A stretch of 64,000 bases of DNA from Amphritea japonica ATCC BAA-1530 (lineage in GTDB: Bacteria; Pseudomonadota; Gammaproteobacteria; Pseudomonadales; Balneatricaceae), in the NCBI RefSeq assembly GCF_016592435.1, contig NZ_AP014545.1:3666693-3730692 (forward strand). Reading direction: 5' to 3'. Both the position numbers and the translations under genes were made by a program. This document shows, in pieces, positions 44,230 to 53,351 of this stretch. Under the pieces are notes generated by a model that worked only from the letters and a program-made list of their open reading frames with translations, did not search any database and was not told where the DNA came from. Every line of letters begins with the position of its first letter. The first letter of the stretch is position 1.

Positions 44230-45627
44230 CTAATAACCATTCAAGTGATCGATATATTCCGGCAAGAACAGCGAGATCTGCGGTATATAAGTGATCAATA
44301 TCAGGAAGAACAACAGCAAACATAACCAAGGCAAGCAGGCTTTTATTACCCAGATCATATTCTTACCGGTGATACCTGCGGTCACAAAGAGGTTCAAGCC
44401 TACCGGAGGTGTCAGCATGCCAATTTCCATATTCACCACCATGATAATACCCAGATGAATCGGATCGATACCCAGCTGAGTCGCTATTGGGAACAGAATA
44501 GGAGCCATGATCAGAATGATCGCAGAAGGCTCCATAAAGTTACCCGCTATCAACAGCAGAATATTCACTACAATCAGAAAGCCCCAGGCTGGCAGCCCCC
44601 AGTTAACGATCACTTCAGCAATCTGATGAGGGATACGCTCAGTCGTCAATACATGTGCAAACAGCATCGCATTAGCAATAATAAACAGCAGCATCAGAGA
44701 CACTTTCGTGGCATCCAGAATAACCTTACGTACTTCAGGATGACGAACTGACTTAGGAATAGCCCATAGCATCTGCAATATATTACGGATAGTTGCTGAG
44801 CCTGCGGACTCGCCCTCATTCTGCCATGCGATCCCCTTCATTGGACCAATATCACGATAGCCAAGCACTGAGACCATGTACGCATATACTGCAGCAACTG
44901 CTGCGGCTTCAGTCGGACTGGCAATACCGCCATAAATGGAGCCCAATACGATGATAATCAACATCAGGCCGCCCAGGGCGATAATGAAAGACTTACCTAA
45001 ATGCCGGAATCCCGGAAAGGGCTCAGCAGGCAGCTTCATTATCCGCGCGGCGATATAGATGGCAATCATCAGAATACCGCCCATCATCAAACCCGGAATA
45101 AAGCCCGCCATAAACATACGCGATGCTGATACTTCAGTCGCAGCAGCATACACCAGCATAACAATCGAAGGCGGAATCAAAATACCGAGAGTACCGGCAT
45201 TAGCAATTACGCCAGCGGCAAATGACTCTGGGTATCCAGAACGTACCATACCCGCGATAACAATAGTTCCGATCGCCGCCACAGTCGCAGGCGAAGAGCC
45301 CGATACGGCAGCAAACAGCATACACGCCATAACCGATGCCATCGCCAGTCCACCACGCACATGGCCGACACTATCAACGGCAAAATTAATCAGCCGCTTA
45401 GCCACACCGCCGGTCGATAAGAAGGCCGATGACAGGATAAAGAAAGGGATCGCCAGCAGCGTATAGTGCTCAGACGTTGCCTCAAAAAATTTCAATGACA
45501 CTGAAGCCAGTGAGTCGTTTGAGAACAGAAGAATTGTCGTCACGCTGGACAAACCCAGAGCGATCGCAATCGGCATGCCCATAAACATACAGGCAAACAG
45601 AATAATAAATAGCGCAGCAGTAGTCAT
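44230..45627 (-). CDS. dctM: TRAP transporter large permease (DctM)
   Basis: A 465-residue inner-membrane protein with ~12 hydrophobic segments. Typical DctM stretches: ACMFMGMPIAIALGLSSV, VSGSSPATVAAIGTIVIAGM, GILIPPSIVMLVYA, GIASPTEAAAVAAVYAY and LTPPVGLNLFVTAGI. It forms the sodium-driven transport channel with DctQ, fed by DctP. It is longer than many DctM (~425) because of a cytoplasmic insert around residues 225-270 (DIGPMKGIAWQNEGESAG). The start overlaps the dctQ stop by four bases. Confidence 0.95.
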   Translation of the reverse strand: MTTAALFIILFACMFMGMPIAIALGLSSVTTILLFSNDSLASVSLKFFEATSEHYTLLAIPFFILSSAFLSTGGVAKRLINFAVDSVGHVRGGLAMASVMACMLFAAVSGSSPATVAAIGTIVIAGMVRSGYPESFAAGVIANAGTLGILIPPSIVMLVYAAATEVSASRMFMAGFIPGLMMGGILMIAIYIAARIMKLPAEPFPGFRHLGKSFIIALGGLMLIIIVLGSIYGGIASPTEAAAVAAVYAYMVSVLGYRDIGPMKGIAWQNEGESAGSATIRNILQMLWAIPKSVRHPEVRKVILDATKVSLMLLFIIANAMLFAHVLTTERIPHQIAEVIVNWGLPAWGFLIVVNILLLIAGNFMEPSAIILIMAPILFPIATQLGIDPIHLGIIMVVNMEIGMLTPPVGLNLFVTAGITGKNMIWVIKACLPWLCLLLFFLILITYIPQISLFLPEYIDHLNGY

Positions 45628-46214
45628 GAGCGATCCCCTCTGTCTGAATCCTTACGTTCTTTCTCGAGTCTTTCCTGCTCTTCCATCGCTTTCAGTTCTT
45701 TCGCTATCTCCATGCTTTCTTCGGCTTCATCATGCATACCAAAGCCCTCAGTCTGATGCTTAAGTACTTTCCAGCCCAGCTCTAAGAAGCGAATGATTAG
45801 CATTGCAAAACCGATCACCAGAATACTCATCGCCATCCATTTCTGAATTGGCATATCTTCCAGCTCGATGCCGATCATTTTCATCTTGCTCAGATAGATC
45901 CACGAGCCATAAAGTAACAACCCGCTGTAGACCAGGCACAGGCCAATCGCGACCAGCGTAAAGAAGCGGTGTGCATTTTTCGGCAGCAACTTAACAAACA
46001 CATCAACACCGATATGCGCACCGACTTTAATGCCGTACGAAGCACCATAAAGCACAAACCAGGCAGCCAACAGAAGAGTCATCTCCTGCGCCCAGTGAAT
46101 ACCCGAATTAAAGCCAAAGCGCATTACCACCTCAGCAAATACCAGTAGCGTCATCGCCACCAGCAGCAGGGAGAGAAACGTCTCTTCCAGCTTTGTGATT
46201 AGATTACGAACCAT
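45624..46214 (-). CDS. dctQ: TRAP transporter small permease (DctQ)
   Basis: A 196-residue four-helix membrane protein. Conserved DctQ features: MRFGFNSGIHWAQEMTLLLAAWFVLYGASYG, listed here by its core WAQEMTLLLAAW, and the following KVGAHIGVDV. The C-terminal ~45 residues are a charged cytoplasmic tail rich in Glu, Lys and Arg (MEIAKELKAMEEQERLEKER), longer than usual. Partner of DctM and DctP. It is separated from dctP by 224 bases holding two strong hairpins. Confidence 0.93.
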   Translation of the reverse strand: MVRNLITKLEETFLSLLLVAMTLLVFAEVVMRFGFNSGIHWAQEMTLLLAAWFVLYGASYGIKVGAHIGVDVFVKLLPKNAHRFFTLVAIGLCLVYSGLLLYGSWIYLSKMKMIGIELEDMPIQKWMAMSILVIGFAMLIIRFLELGWKVLKHQTEGFGMHDEAEESMEIAKELKAMEEQERLEKERKDSDRGDRS

Positions 46215-46355
46215 AACGGCCCCCTTAATAACAACGGTGAACTTCCTACCTTGTCATTGTGATAACAGGTGCTTCACAGGACAGCCTTACAAGCCCATAC
46301 AGAGCCAGAATGGCTCTCCTGTGAAACCAAAGAGTTAAATATCTATAGAGAGGGT

Positions 46356-46425
46356 GCTGCGACAGGGCCTATACTCCCGTCGCAGCTATCGTGCTTAGTC
46401 ACCCTAAAGATCTCGCAGAGATCTT
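46356..46425 (-). promoter_or_regulatory. Two tandem hairpins between dctP and dctQ
   Basis: GCTGCGAC / GTCGCAGC (46356-46386), extended by an inner GGG/CCC, and AAGATCTC-GCA-GAGATCTT (46407-46425; perfect 8-base stem, 3-base loop), the latter 13 bases after the dctP stop. No T-run follows either one. They may protect the dctP message or attenuate read-through, giving more binding protein than permease. Confidence 0.6.
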
Positions 46426-46438
46426 CGGAAAACCTGCT

Positions 46439-47422
46439 TTACTGGTTAGACGCTTCAGCGGCTTTTATCAGATCAGCACCGATTTCATCCGCAAACTGAG
46501 CCCAAACTGGCTTCATAGCTGTCACCCATAGGGCACGCTCTTCAGCTGAGATCTCGATAACTTCAGAACGCTTAGAGTCGATAATCGCCTGCTTATCACT
46601 GTTCGCTTTATCTGCAGCGATACCGTTACCAAACGCGATCGCTTCATCCAAAGCCGCTTTTATTTCAGAACGCAGATCAGCATCCAGACCACCCCAGAAT
46701 TCAGCAGAAGTCACGACCATGTAATCCAGCACACCGTGATTTGACTCAGTGATGAAGGGCTGTACTTCGAAAAACTTCTTGGAGAAGATGTTAGACCAGG
46801 TATTTTCCTGTCCATCAATCGCCTTCGTTTGCAGCAGTGTAAATACTTCAGAGAAAGGCTTCTTCAAAGGAACCGCGTCCACCGCTTCAAACTGTGCCTG
46901 CAGCACATCAGAGGTCATGATGCGGAACTTTTTACCACTTGCATCGGCAGGTACTTTCAGCGGATCGCTGGCAGATAGCTGCTTCATACCGTTGTGCAGG
47001 TAGCCCAGGCCGACCAAACCTTTAGACTCAAGAGAGGTCAGCATTTTCTGGCCATCAGCACTGCTTTGAAAACGCTCAACGGCATCGATATCCTTAAACA
47101 GGAACGGCAGATCAAACAACTGTAGAGACTTAGTATATTTCTGGAACTTAGACAGGGATGGCGCCGCCATCTGCACATCACCCAGCAACATCGCCTCCAG
47201 CACCTTATTATCGCCAAACAACTGTGAACTAGGGAAAACATTCACTTCCACTTTTCCTGCCAGACGCTCAGCAACCAGTTCAGCAAACTTGTTGGCCATT
47301 TGACCTTTAGGCGTATTTTCTGCCACTACGTGAGAAAACTTAATTTCAACCGGTGCAGCTATTGCTGATGTTGCACCAAGAGTCAGAGCCATTGCCGTAA
47401 CGGCCGCAGTAAGTAAACGCAT
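46439..47422 (-). CDS. dctP: C4-dicarboxylate TRAP transporter binding protein (DctP)
   Basis: A 327-residue periplasmic binding protein. Signal peptide ~1-22 (LTLGATSAIAA). The mature part begins PVEIKFSHVVAENTPKGQMA, the usual DctP opening. Later conserved pieces are YLHNGMKQLSASDPLKVPAD, KFRIMTSDVLQAQFEAVDAVP (core FRIMTSDV, with the carboxylate-binding Arg) and IDGQENTWSNI. The substrate is probably succinate, fumarate or malate, supported by the adjacent DctBD. Start at 47422 with GGAGAA seven bases upstream. Confidence 0.95.
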   Translation of the reverse strand: MRLLTAAVTAMALTLGATSAIAAPVEIKFSHVVAENTPKGQMANKFAELVAERLAGKVEVNVFPSSQLFGDNKVLEAMLLGDVQMAAPSLSKFQKYTKSLQLFDLPFLFKDIDAVERFQSSADGQKMLTSLESKGLVGLGYLHNGMKQLSASDPLKVPADASGKKFRIMTSDVLQAQFEAVDAVPLKKPFSEVFTLLQTKAIDGQENTWSNIFSKKFFEVQPFITESNHGVLDYMVVTSAEFWGGLDADLRSEIKAALDEAIAFGNGIAADKANSDKQAIIDSKRSEVIEISAEERALWVTAMKPVWAQFADEIGADLIKAAEASNQ

Positions 47423-47511
47423 ATGCTTCTCCAATATTGTAATTATTCAGGCGCTTTTGGGTCTAACAGCAGAACCCGCGCTCAATTTCTTTTTTTTTAC
47501 ACATTGGTTAG

Positions 47512-47527
47512 AGCAAAGTACGCGCCA
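47512..47527 (-). promoter_or_regulatory. Sigma-54 (-24/-12) promoter of dctPQM
   Basis: On the minus strand TGGCGCG-TACT-TTGCT, one mismatch from the consensus TGGCACG-N4-TTGCW. Predicted transcription start ~47500, about 78 bases before the dctP ATG. DctD, the expected activator, is encoded 2 kb away. Confidence 0.85.
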
Positions 47528-47627
47528 ACTATCGAAAAAAGCCTAGAGAAATATTTTTTACTATGTCAAAACAATAAGTTGGGACAGTACTCTCTGTTGA
47601 AGCTCAAATAGATGGCAACTAACTTAC

Positions 47628-47676
47628 GGGCGGAAAACCACCCATTTACGACGAGAACAAAGAGGGGTTTCCACTC
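47628..47676. promoter_or_regulatory. Tandem dyads upstream of the dctP promoter, candidate DctD sites
   Basis: GGGCGGAAAACCACCC (47628-47643) and GAGGGGTTTCCACTC (47662-47676) share the pattern G-x-G-x-GG, 3-4 bases, CC-x-C-x-C, with centres ~33 bases apart (about three helical turns), roughly 130-165 bases upstream of the predicted start. Position and pairing suit enhancer sites. The shared motif is seen; the protein that binds is inferred. Confidence 0.5.
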
Positions 47677-47799
47677 AATCGCAAGGGCTGATCCGTGAAA
47701 TTACCCAAAATGCTGACATAGACAGTCGCACCGTACGCTACAGACAGGTATATTAGTGGCAAACTTAAAAAGCCTGATAATTCATCCGGATATCTAATT

Positions 47800-49395
47800 A
47801 TGGCGATTCAAACCAAAGTAAATTTAAGCCTCGCTTTTGTCTTTCTTATTGTACTGATCACCTCTATCACTGCGATCTATAGAAGCGAAACCGGCCTGTC
47901 ATCCGAAATTGCGCTGCAAAATACGCAAAGCACTGCCGATGCTTACTTCGACAGTATCAACATCATGATGCTGAGCGGCACGATGAACAACCGGCAAGCA
48001 CTGCAATCAAAAATCCTTGCGAACCCGGATCTGATCGAAGCACGCATCATACGTGGCGATCCAGTTACAAGCATGTACGGTGAAGGCACATCGGATTCAC
48101 ATATCCAGGATGATCTGGATAGACGAGCAATGACGGGCGAGAACATAGCCGTTGAACTGGATGATGAGAAAGGCCACCGGATGACCATTATCCATCCGAT
48201 GCGAGCCAGCTCAGATTATAAAGGTACCAACTGTCTGACGTGCCACCCGGTTGAGGAAGGTGCGATTCTGGGTGCTGTTCGCGTGACCTATAGCTTTGAG
48301 AAAATTGATAAGCATATCTTCACTAATATCAGAAACATCGCTCTTGTCGAACTGGCTATGTTTATTATCGCGCTGTTTTTAGTCGGCTGGATGATTCACC
48401 GAATCGTCATTAAACCGATCAATAAAATGAACGATACCATTCGGGATATTGAGCAGAATGCAGATCTGACTCAGCAGCTGGACATACAATCTAATGATGA
48501 AATTGGCCAGATGTCCGTTTCATTCAACAGCATGCTCCGGACCTTTCACGACAGTATTCAGCACGTCGTCCAGTCAATTGAGATGCTGGGCCAGTGTAGC
48601 AGTCATATCAATGATATCTCTGAGATGGCTAACAGCGGCACAGCAAAACAGATAAGCCGGGCTGAAGCGGTCACCAATGCAATGATCGCAATGGATGGCG
48701 CTACACAGAACGTTTCCGCCACCGCCGACGTCACCATTAAAGCGTCTGATAAAGCGTTACAGGAAACCCGTAGCGGCGTTGATATCACCTCCGCTACCGT
48801 GAAGAAGATTGAATCTCTGCAGCAGCAGATCCAGCACGCAACCGAGGTTATCGTTCAACTCGAACAGCAAAGCTATAACATCGATGCTGTATTAAGCGTG
48901 ATTCAGGATATCGCCGAGCAAACCAATCTCCTTGCACTTAACGCGGCGATTGAGGCGGCACGTGCAGGTGAGCAGGGCCGAGGTTTCGCCGTCGTCGCAG
49001 ATGAAGTTCGAACCCTTTCTCAACGGACTCAGAACGCCACGGTTGAGATCAACGGTATTATCGGCTCGCTGCAGCAAAATGCGAAGGGCGCCGCCCAGGT
49101 AATGGGGCAGGCAAGCAAAGAAACCGAATCGAATGTTAAAGAAGTTCAAGAAACCTCAGCGGTACTCTTTAATATTCAAAAAGAGATGGAAGCGATTACT
49201 GAAACCAACCATAGCATCTCCGAATCCGTGAAGCAGAGCGGTGCAGCTACGCTGGAAATCGAGGGCGCGGTTAATGAAATAAATGAGGGCAGTGAACACG
49301 CTAAAGACCGGGTTGTACGTTTATCGTCAATCGCGGTACAGCTGAATAACCTGGCGGATGAACTGGATAAAAGGGCGAAGCAATTTAAGCTCTGA
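47800..49395 (+). CDS. Methyl-accepting chemotaxis protein with periplasmic haem c motif
   Basis: A 531-residue chemoreceptor. TM1 ~8-27; periplasmic domain ~28-178; TM2 ~180-200; HAMP ~200-253; cytoplasmic signalling domain with the hairpin tip around [20 protein letters not shown] and [18 protein letters not shown] (listed as separate pieces). The periplasmic domain has [13 protein letters not shown] with Cys145, Cys148, His149: a classical covalent haem c attachment site. The [10 protein letters not shown] region near residue 55 could supply a distal ligand. Such receptors (DUF3365-like) are thought to sense redox state or gases. No CheR-docking pentapeptide at the C terminus. It sits between dctP (divergent) and dctD. 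Confidence 0.9.
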   Translation: MAIQTKVNLSLAFVFLIVLITSITAIYRSETGLSSEIALQNTQSTADAYFDSINIMMLSGTMNNRQALQSKILANPDLIEARIIRGDPVTSMYGEGTSDSHIQDDLDRRAMTGENIAVELDDEKGHRMTIIHPMRASSDYKGTNCLTCHPVEEGAILGAVRVTYSFEKIDKHIFTNIRNIALVELAMFIIALFLVGWMIHRIVIKPINKMNDTIRDIEQNADLTQQLDIQSNDEIGQMSVSFNSMLRTFHDSIQHVVQSIEMLGQCSSHINDISEMANSGTAKQISRAEAVTNAMIAMDGATQNVSATADVTIKASDKALQETRSGVDITSATVKKIESLQQQIQHATEVIVQLEQQSYNIDAVLSVIQDIAEQTNLLALNAAIEAARAGEQGRGFAVVADEVRTLSQRTQNATVEINGIIGSLQQNAKGAAQVMGQASKETESNVKEVQETSAVLFNIQKEMEAITETNHSISESVKQSGAATLEIEGAVNEINEGSEHAKDRVVRLSSIAVQLNNLADELDKRAKQFKL

Positions 49396-49412
49396 TTCCA
49401 GTTTCTACTCAG

Positions 49413-49442
49413 AAAAACGGCGACCCTGGGGTCGCCGTTTTT
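49413..49442. terminator. Bidirectional terminator (mcp / dctD)
   Basis: AAAAACGGCGACC-CTG-GGGTCGCCGTTTTT, between the convergent chemoreceptor and dctD genes. Confidence 0.93.
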
Positions 49443-49460
49443 ATATCTGCTACTCAGCCT

Positions 49461-50837
49461 TTATTTGTAATCTTTCTTATCCAGCTCATACTTTTTCATT
49501 TTGTCATAGAGCGTCTTACGGGGAAGCCCCAAAGTTTCCTGCGTAAGCTTCAACGAGCCACTGTTGCGGGACAGCTCCTCTTCCAGGACCAGTTTTTCAA
49601 ACTGCTCAACCTGCTCTGGCAAGGTCATGCACTTACCTGGCGAAGAACCGTTCTGCTCCCCTACGGAGAAATCATAACTCGGCCCCAGCAACACATAGCG
49701 CTCAGCGATATTCCGAAGCTCCCTGACATTACCGGGCCAGTGGTGAGCAACCAGCGCCCGCAACTTTTCGGCGCTCAGCTGTGGCACCTCTTTCTGATAC
49801 TGGGCCGATGCGATCAATGCAAAATGCTGAAACAGCATCGGAATATCTTCCCGCCGTTCTCTGAGCGGTGGAATCTCAAGACTCACAACGTTAAGACGAT
49901 AATACAGATCTTCCCGGTATTCGCCCAGCTCACTCAACTCGCGCAGGTTCACTTTAGTTGCAGCCACCACCCGAAGGTCCAGCGCGATTAACTCATTAGA
50001 GCCTAATCGCTCTATCGCCCTCTCCTCAAGCACCCGTAACAGTTTAACCTGTAACGACGGAGACATACTCTCGATCTCATCCAGGAACAAAGTGCCGCCA
50101 TTGGCATGCTCGAACTTACCAATGCGACGACTTTTAGCATCAGTAAAAGCCCCCTTTTCATGGCCAAACAGCTCGCTCTCAATCAGATGCTCTGGCACCG
50201 CGCCACAGTTTATCGCCACAAAGTTCTTATCCCGGCGGTTACTGTGCTCATGAATATAGCGAGCTACCAGATCCTTACCCGAGCCGGTTTCAGCCTGAAT
50301 CAGAATATCCGCAGGCGTGTCAGCAATGTGCTGAATCATCGCCCTAAGCTGTTGAATACGTAAAGAATTACCAATAATCCGGGGGCCTATACCCCCTTGC
50401 GCCTCAAGCGCTTTACGCAAGTGTCTGTTTTCAAGGGTCAGACGACGCTTCTCAGCGGCACGACGGACAACGTCATTGAGTAACTCAGAGGAAAAAGGCT
50501 TCTCAATAAAGTCGTAAGCACCATCTCGCATAGCCCCCACAGCCATAGAGATATCACCATGCCCGGTTATCAGAATAACGGGCAAATCCGCATCAATATT
50601 GACGATCCTTTGCATCAATTCAAGCCCATCAATACCCGGCATATTGATATCACTGACCACAACCCCGGGCCAGTCCCGGTCAAGAAGGCTCAAGGCTTTT
50701 TCAGCACTCTCTGCAGCCACAACGTCATAGCCGGCTAGCTCCAGCGTCTGCCCAACGGCAATCCGGATATGTTTCTCATCATCAACTAACAAGATTTGAT
50801 GCGGCTGCTTCTCTTCCGCTGTTATTTCAGCATTCAT
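49461..50837 (-). CDS. dctD: C4-dicarboxylate response regulator DctD
   Basis: A 458-residue sigma-54 activator. Receiver domain ~14-125 with ILLVDDEKHIRIAVGQTL, phospho-Asp in VVSDINMPGIDGLELM and Thr/Lys in LITGHGD...EKPFSS. AAA+ domain ~155-390: Walker A variant AETGSGKDLVARYIHEHS, sigma-54 loop GAFTDA (GAFTGA with Gly to Asp), Walker [14 protein letters not shown]-terminal Fis-type helix LKLTQETLGLPRKTLYDKMK. The GAFTDA loop is also seen in DctD-type proteins. Thirty bases after dctB, same strand. It should activate the dctP promoter at 47512-47527. Confidence 0.95.
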   Translation of the reverse strand: MNAEITAEEKQPHQILLVDDEKHIRIAVGQTLELAGYDVVAAESAEKALSLLDRDWPGVVVSDINMPGIDGLELMQRIVNIDADLPVILITGHGDISMAVGAMRDGAYDFIEKPFSSELLNDVVRRAAEKRRLTLENRHLRKALEAQGGIGPRIIGNSLRIQQLRAMIQHIADTPADILIQAETGSGKDLVARYIHEHSNRRDKNFVAINCGAVPEHLIESELFGHEKGAFTDAKSRRIGKFEHANGGTLFLDEIESMSPSLQVKLLRVLEERAIERLGSNELIALDLRVVAATKVNLRELSELGEYREDLYYRLNVVSLEIPPLRERREDIPMLFQHFALIASAQYQKEVPQLSAEKLRALVAHHWPGNVRELRNIAERYVLLGPSYDFSVGEQNGSSPGKCMTLPEQVEQFEKLVLEEELSRNSGSLKLTQETLGLPRKTLYDKMKKYELDKKDYK

Positions 50838-50867
50838 CGATCGCTCTTTATTCTTAACCGTTTCAAA

Positions 50868-53111
50868 TTATTCTAACCCGATAGACGATGCCGGCGCATC
50901 CGTTGTCGGTAAACTGATCGTGAAAATTGCACCACCCAGCGGATGGTTTGCAACACTCAGCTGGCCATTCATAGACTCAATAATACGATGTGAAATGGAC
51001 AAACCCAGCCCTAGTCCCTGACCCGCTTTTTTAGTGGTATAAAAGGGTTCAAAAACCTTCCCCAATTCTGACTCGGGGATACCCGGCCCATGGTCACGAA
51101 ACGAGATCAGCAGTCGTGACGGTTGTCGCTCTAACCCAATCTCTATCCATTTTTCTGACTGCCCCTCCATTGCCTGCAATGCATTACTAATTAAATTAAC
51201 CACGACCTGTTCGAGTCGCAGCGTATCTCCAAGCACAAAAAACTGATCAAGTTTATTCGGCCATTCAATTTTGGCGTTAGCCTTATCCAGGCGGCCATAC
51301 ATGATCGACATCGCGCCGTCTCGCACTGCTTTCAAACTAACTAATGCTGACTGACCGGTGGTTTTTCGGGAGAACTCTTTTAGCGGCGCGATAATCTTGG
51401 CCATCCGCTGAGTCAGACCGCTGATCTCACGCAGATTACTGTTAATAGGGTCCGTTTTCCCCATTTCCAAAAAAGACAGGGCATTATCGGTATAACTCCT
51501 AATCGCGGTAAGTGGCTGATTCAATTCATGGTTAATCCCCGCAGACATCTGCCCGATAACAGCCAGTTTAGCGGTTTGAATCAGCTCATTTTGCGTATTC
51601 TTATGCTCTTCTACTTCCTGCAGAAGACGGGCATTCGCCCGGGTTAGATCCTGGGTGCGCTCCGACACCCGGTATTCAAGCTGATCCCGGGCTTCTCGCA
51701 ACTGTTCTTCATTCTCTTTACGTTCGGTAACATCATGGATAGTAACGACAAACCGACTGGCACTACTATCGGACATCCTACCGATGATTAATTCAATCGG
51801 AAATGCTGAACCATTAGCCCGTACACCGGACGCCTCGACCATCAGCTCAGCAGGCTGGCTCTCCTCGTTCTGATGGGAAATATGCTGCCAACAAACGGCC
51901 CGATCCTCCTGGCCGACCAGCTTGCTGAAATACTCCCCCGAGATAAAGTCAGCATGGTAACCAAACAGCTTTTCAGCGGTCGGATTAAATGACTCAATCA
52001 AGCCATGAGCATCCAGAGTAATCAATCCTGCGTGAGTATTATCGATTATCGCCCTTACCCTCGCCTCACTTCGCTCTAGCGATAGAGTCTGCTGACGTTT
52101 AAACCGGGCCCGTTCATGGGAAATTCTTCGCCGGGCCATCAAAAACAGAACAAGGAAGACCAGAGCACTGTAAATAAAACCCGCCAGTAAAGCGTTATTA
52201 ATAACCCGACGCTCTACCGACTTAAGATCCGCCAAAATCGAAACATTGAAACCGGCATCAGGCACCGTCCGTACCTGTTGCAGATATTGCCGGGTTTCGA
52301 CCCCATCCAGAGCCCGGTTATCAATTCTATCCCCTTCTATCAAGGTGACTACTTCGCTGTTCAGAAGACGCTTTCGCTCCAGAATAGGCAGCGATGTTAG
52401 TTGATGATCGCCGTAACGTAAGCTGGAAACAATTCTTTGCAAATCCGGCTGAGGGAGTGGCTCCAGTGTCCGAAACTTCCATTCCGAACGGGTGCTGATA
52501 AAGATAACGCCATCCTCATCGGTCACCAGAATATCTGTCTGCGGATCATTCCAGTCGGTCTCAATATCATTGAGATCGATCTTAACCACGATGACGCCAA
52601 GAATATTCTCCCGGTATTTCACTGGATATGAGAAAAAGTATCCGCGTTTCTTAGAGGTTGTACCCAGCGCAAAATAACGCCCCTCTCTGCCCTCAAGTGC
52701 ATCCCTGAAATAGGGCCGGAAGGAAAAGTTACGTCCCACGAACGTACTCTCCTGTGACCAGTTACTGGCCGCCAGGGTATTACCTTCGGTATCCATCAGA
52801 TAGGTATCTGACGCTCCAATGGTCTGATTCACTTGTTCAAGATACAAATTTGCCCTAAACACCCCGTCGCTTTCAGGCAGCAGCAGGAGGTTCACAAGCT
52901 CTGAATGGGACGACAGTAATTTTGGCAGATCTTTATAGCGATCAAGCTCCTGTTGAAGACTCAAAACATAACGGTTCAAGTCTGCAGATGCACTTTGCTG
53001 AAGATCTTCAACCGCACGGGAGCGACTCATTGAGACCGTTTGGTAGATGACCAGCGCAAAGAGCCCTAGTAGCAACAATACCAGCAGTGGACGTAAACGT
53101 GTTTTTATCAA
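50868..53111 (-). CDS. dctB: C4-dicarboxylate sensor histidine kinase DctB with extra PAS domain
   Basis: A 747-residue inner-membrane kinase. TM1 ~8-26, a double-Cache periplasmic sensor ~27-305 (with YLMDTEGNTLAASNW and NFSFRPYFRDALEG), TM2 ~307-327, a PAS domain ~350-465 (IIDNTHAGLITLDAHGLIES), a coiled coil, HisKA with the H-box MSAGINHELNQPLTAIRSY, and HATPase_c ending with KAGQGLGLGLSISHRI. The RxYF-type Cache motif fits dicarboxylate binding. About 130 residues longer than the Rhizobium DctB, because of the PAS domain. It starts at a TTG (53111) with no good ribosome site; the next in-frame ATG would delete TM1. Confidence 0.93.
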   Translation of the reverse strand: MIKTRLRPLLVLLLLGLFALVIYQTVSMSRSRAVEDLQQSASADLNRYVLSLQQELDRYKDLPKLLSSHSELVNLLLLPESDGVFRANLYLEQVNQTIGASDTYLMDTEGNTLAASNWSQESTFVGRNFSFRPYFRDALEGREGRYFALGTTSKKRGYFFSYPVKYRENILGVIVVKIDLNDIETDWNDPQTDILVTDEDGVIFISTRSEWKFRTLEPLPQPDLQRIVSSLRYGDHQLTSLPILERKRLLNSEVVTLIEGDRIDNRALDGVETRQYLQQVRTVPDAGFNVSILADLKSVERRVINNALLAGFIYSALVFLVLFLMARRRISHERARFKRQQTLSLERSEARVRAIIDNTHAGLITLDAHGLIESFNPTAEKLFGYHADFISGEYFSKLVGQEDRAVCWQHISHQNEESQPAELMVEASGVRANGSAFPIELIIGRMSDSSASRFVVTIHDVTERKENEEQLREARDQLEYRVSERTQDLTRANARLLQEVEEHKNTQNELIQTAKLAVIGQMSAGINHELNQPLTAIRSYTDNALSFLEMGKTDPINSNLREISGLTQRMAKIIAPLKEFSRKTTGQSALVSLKAVRDGAMSIMYGRLDKANAKIEWPNKLDQFFVLGDTLRLEQVVVNLISNALQAMEGQSEKWIEIGLERQPSRLLISFRDHGPGIPESELGKVFEPFYTTKKAGQGLGLGLSISHRIIESMNGQLSVANHPLGGAIFTISLPTTDAPASSIGLE

Positions 53112-53351
53112 ATAGCAGCCCGTAATACAATTACAAAAAGTTAAGATTGCTTTACTATTTCAGCTCATAAATCATTTAATATTCGGCAAAACACTACATT
53201 TCCTGTAATATATTTACATAAATATTGGTTAAGCTTATGAATAGAGTATTAAGAGCTATTAAAATGATTGCTCTACCCGTAAGTTGTAATAGAAACGACC
53301 AATAAAGTCTAACAGGTAAAGCTGTTTCACCGCCCATCGGATAAACTTATC

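Noticed and set aside
44036-44329. Minus-strand 97-codon frame spanning the dctM end and its terminator
   Set aside because: It overlaps the dctM 3' end out of frame and runs through the terminator hairpin; Cys/His-rich translation looks random.
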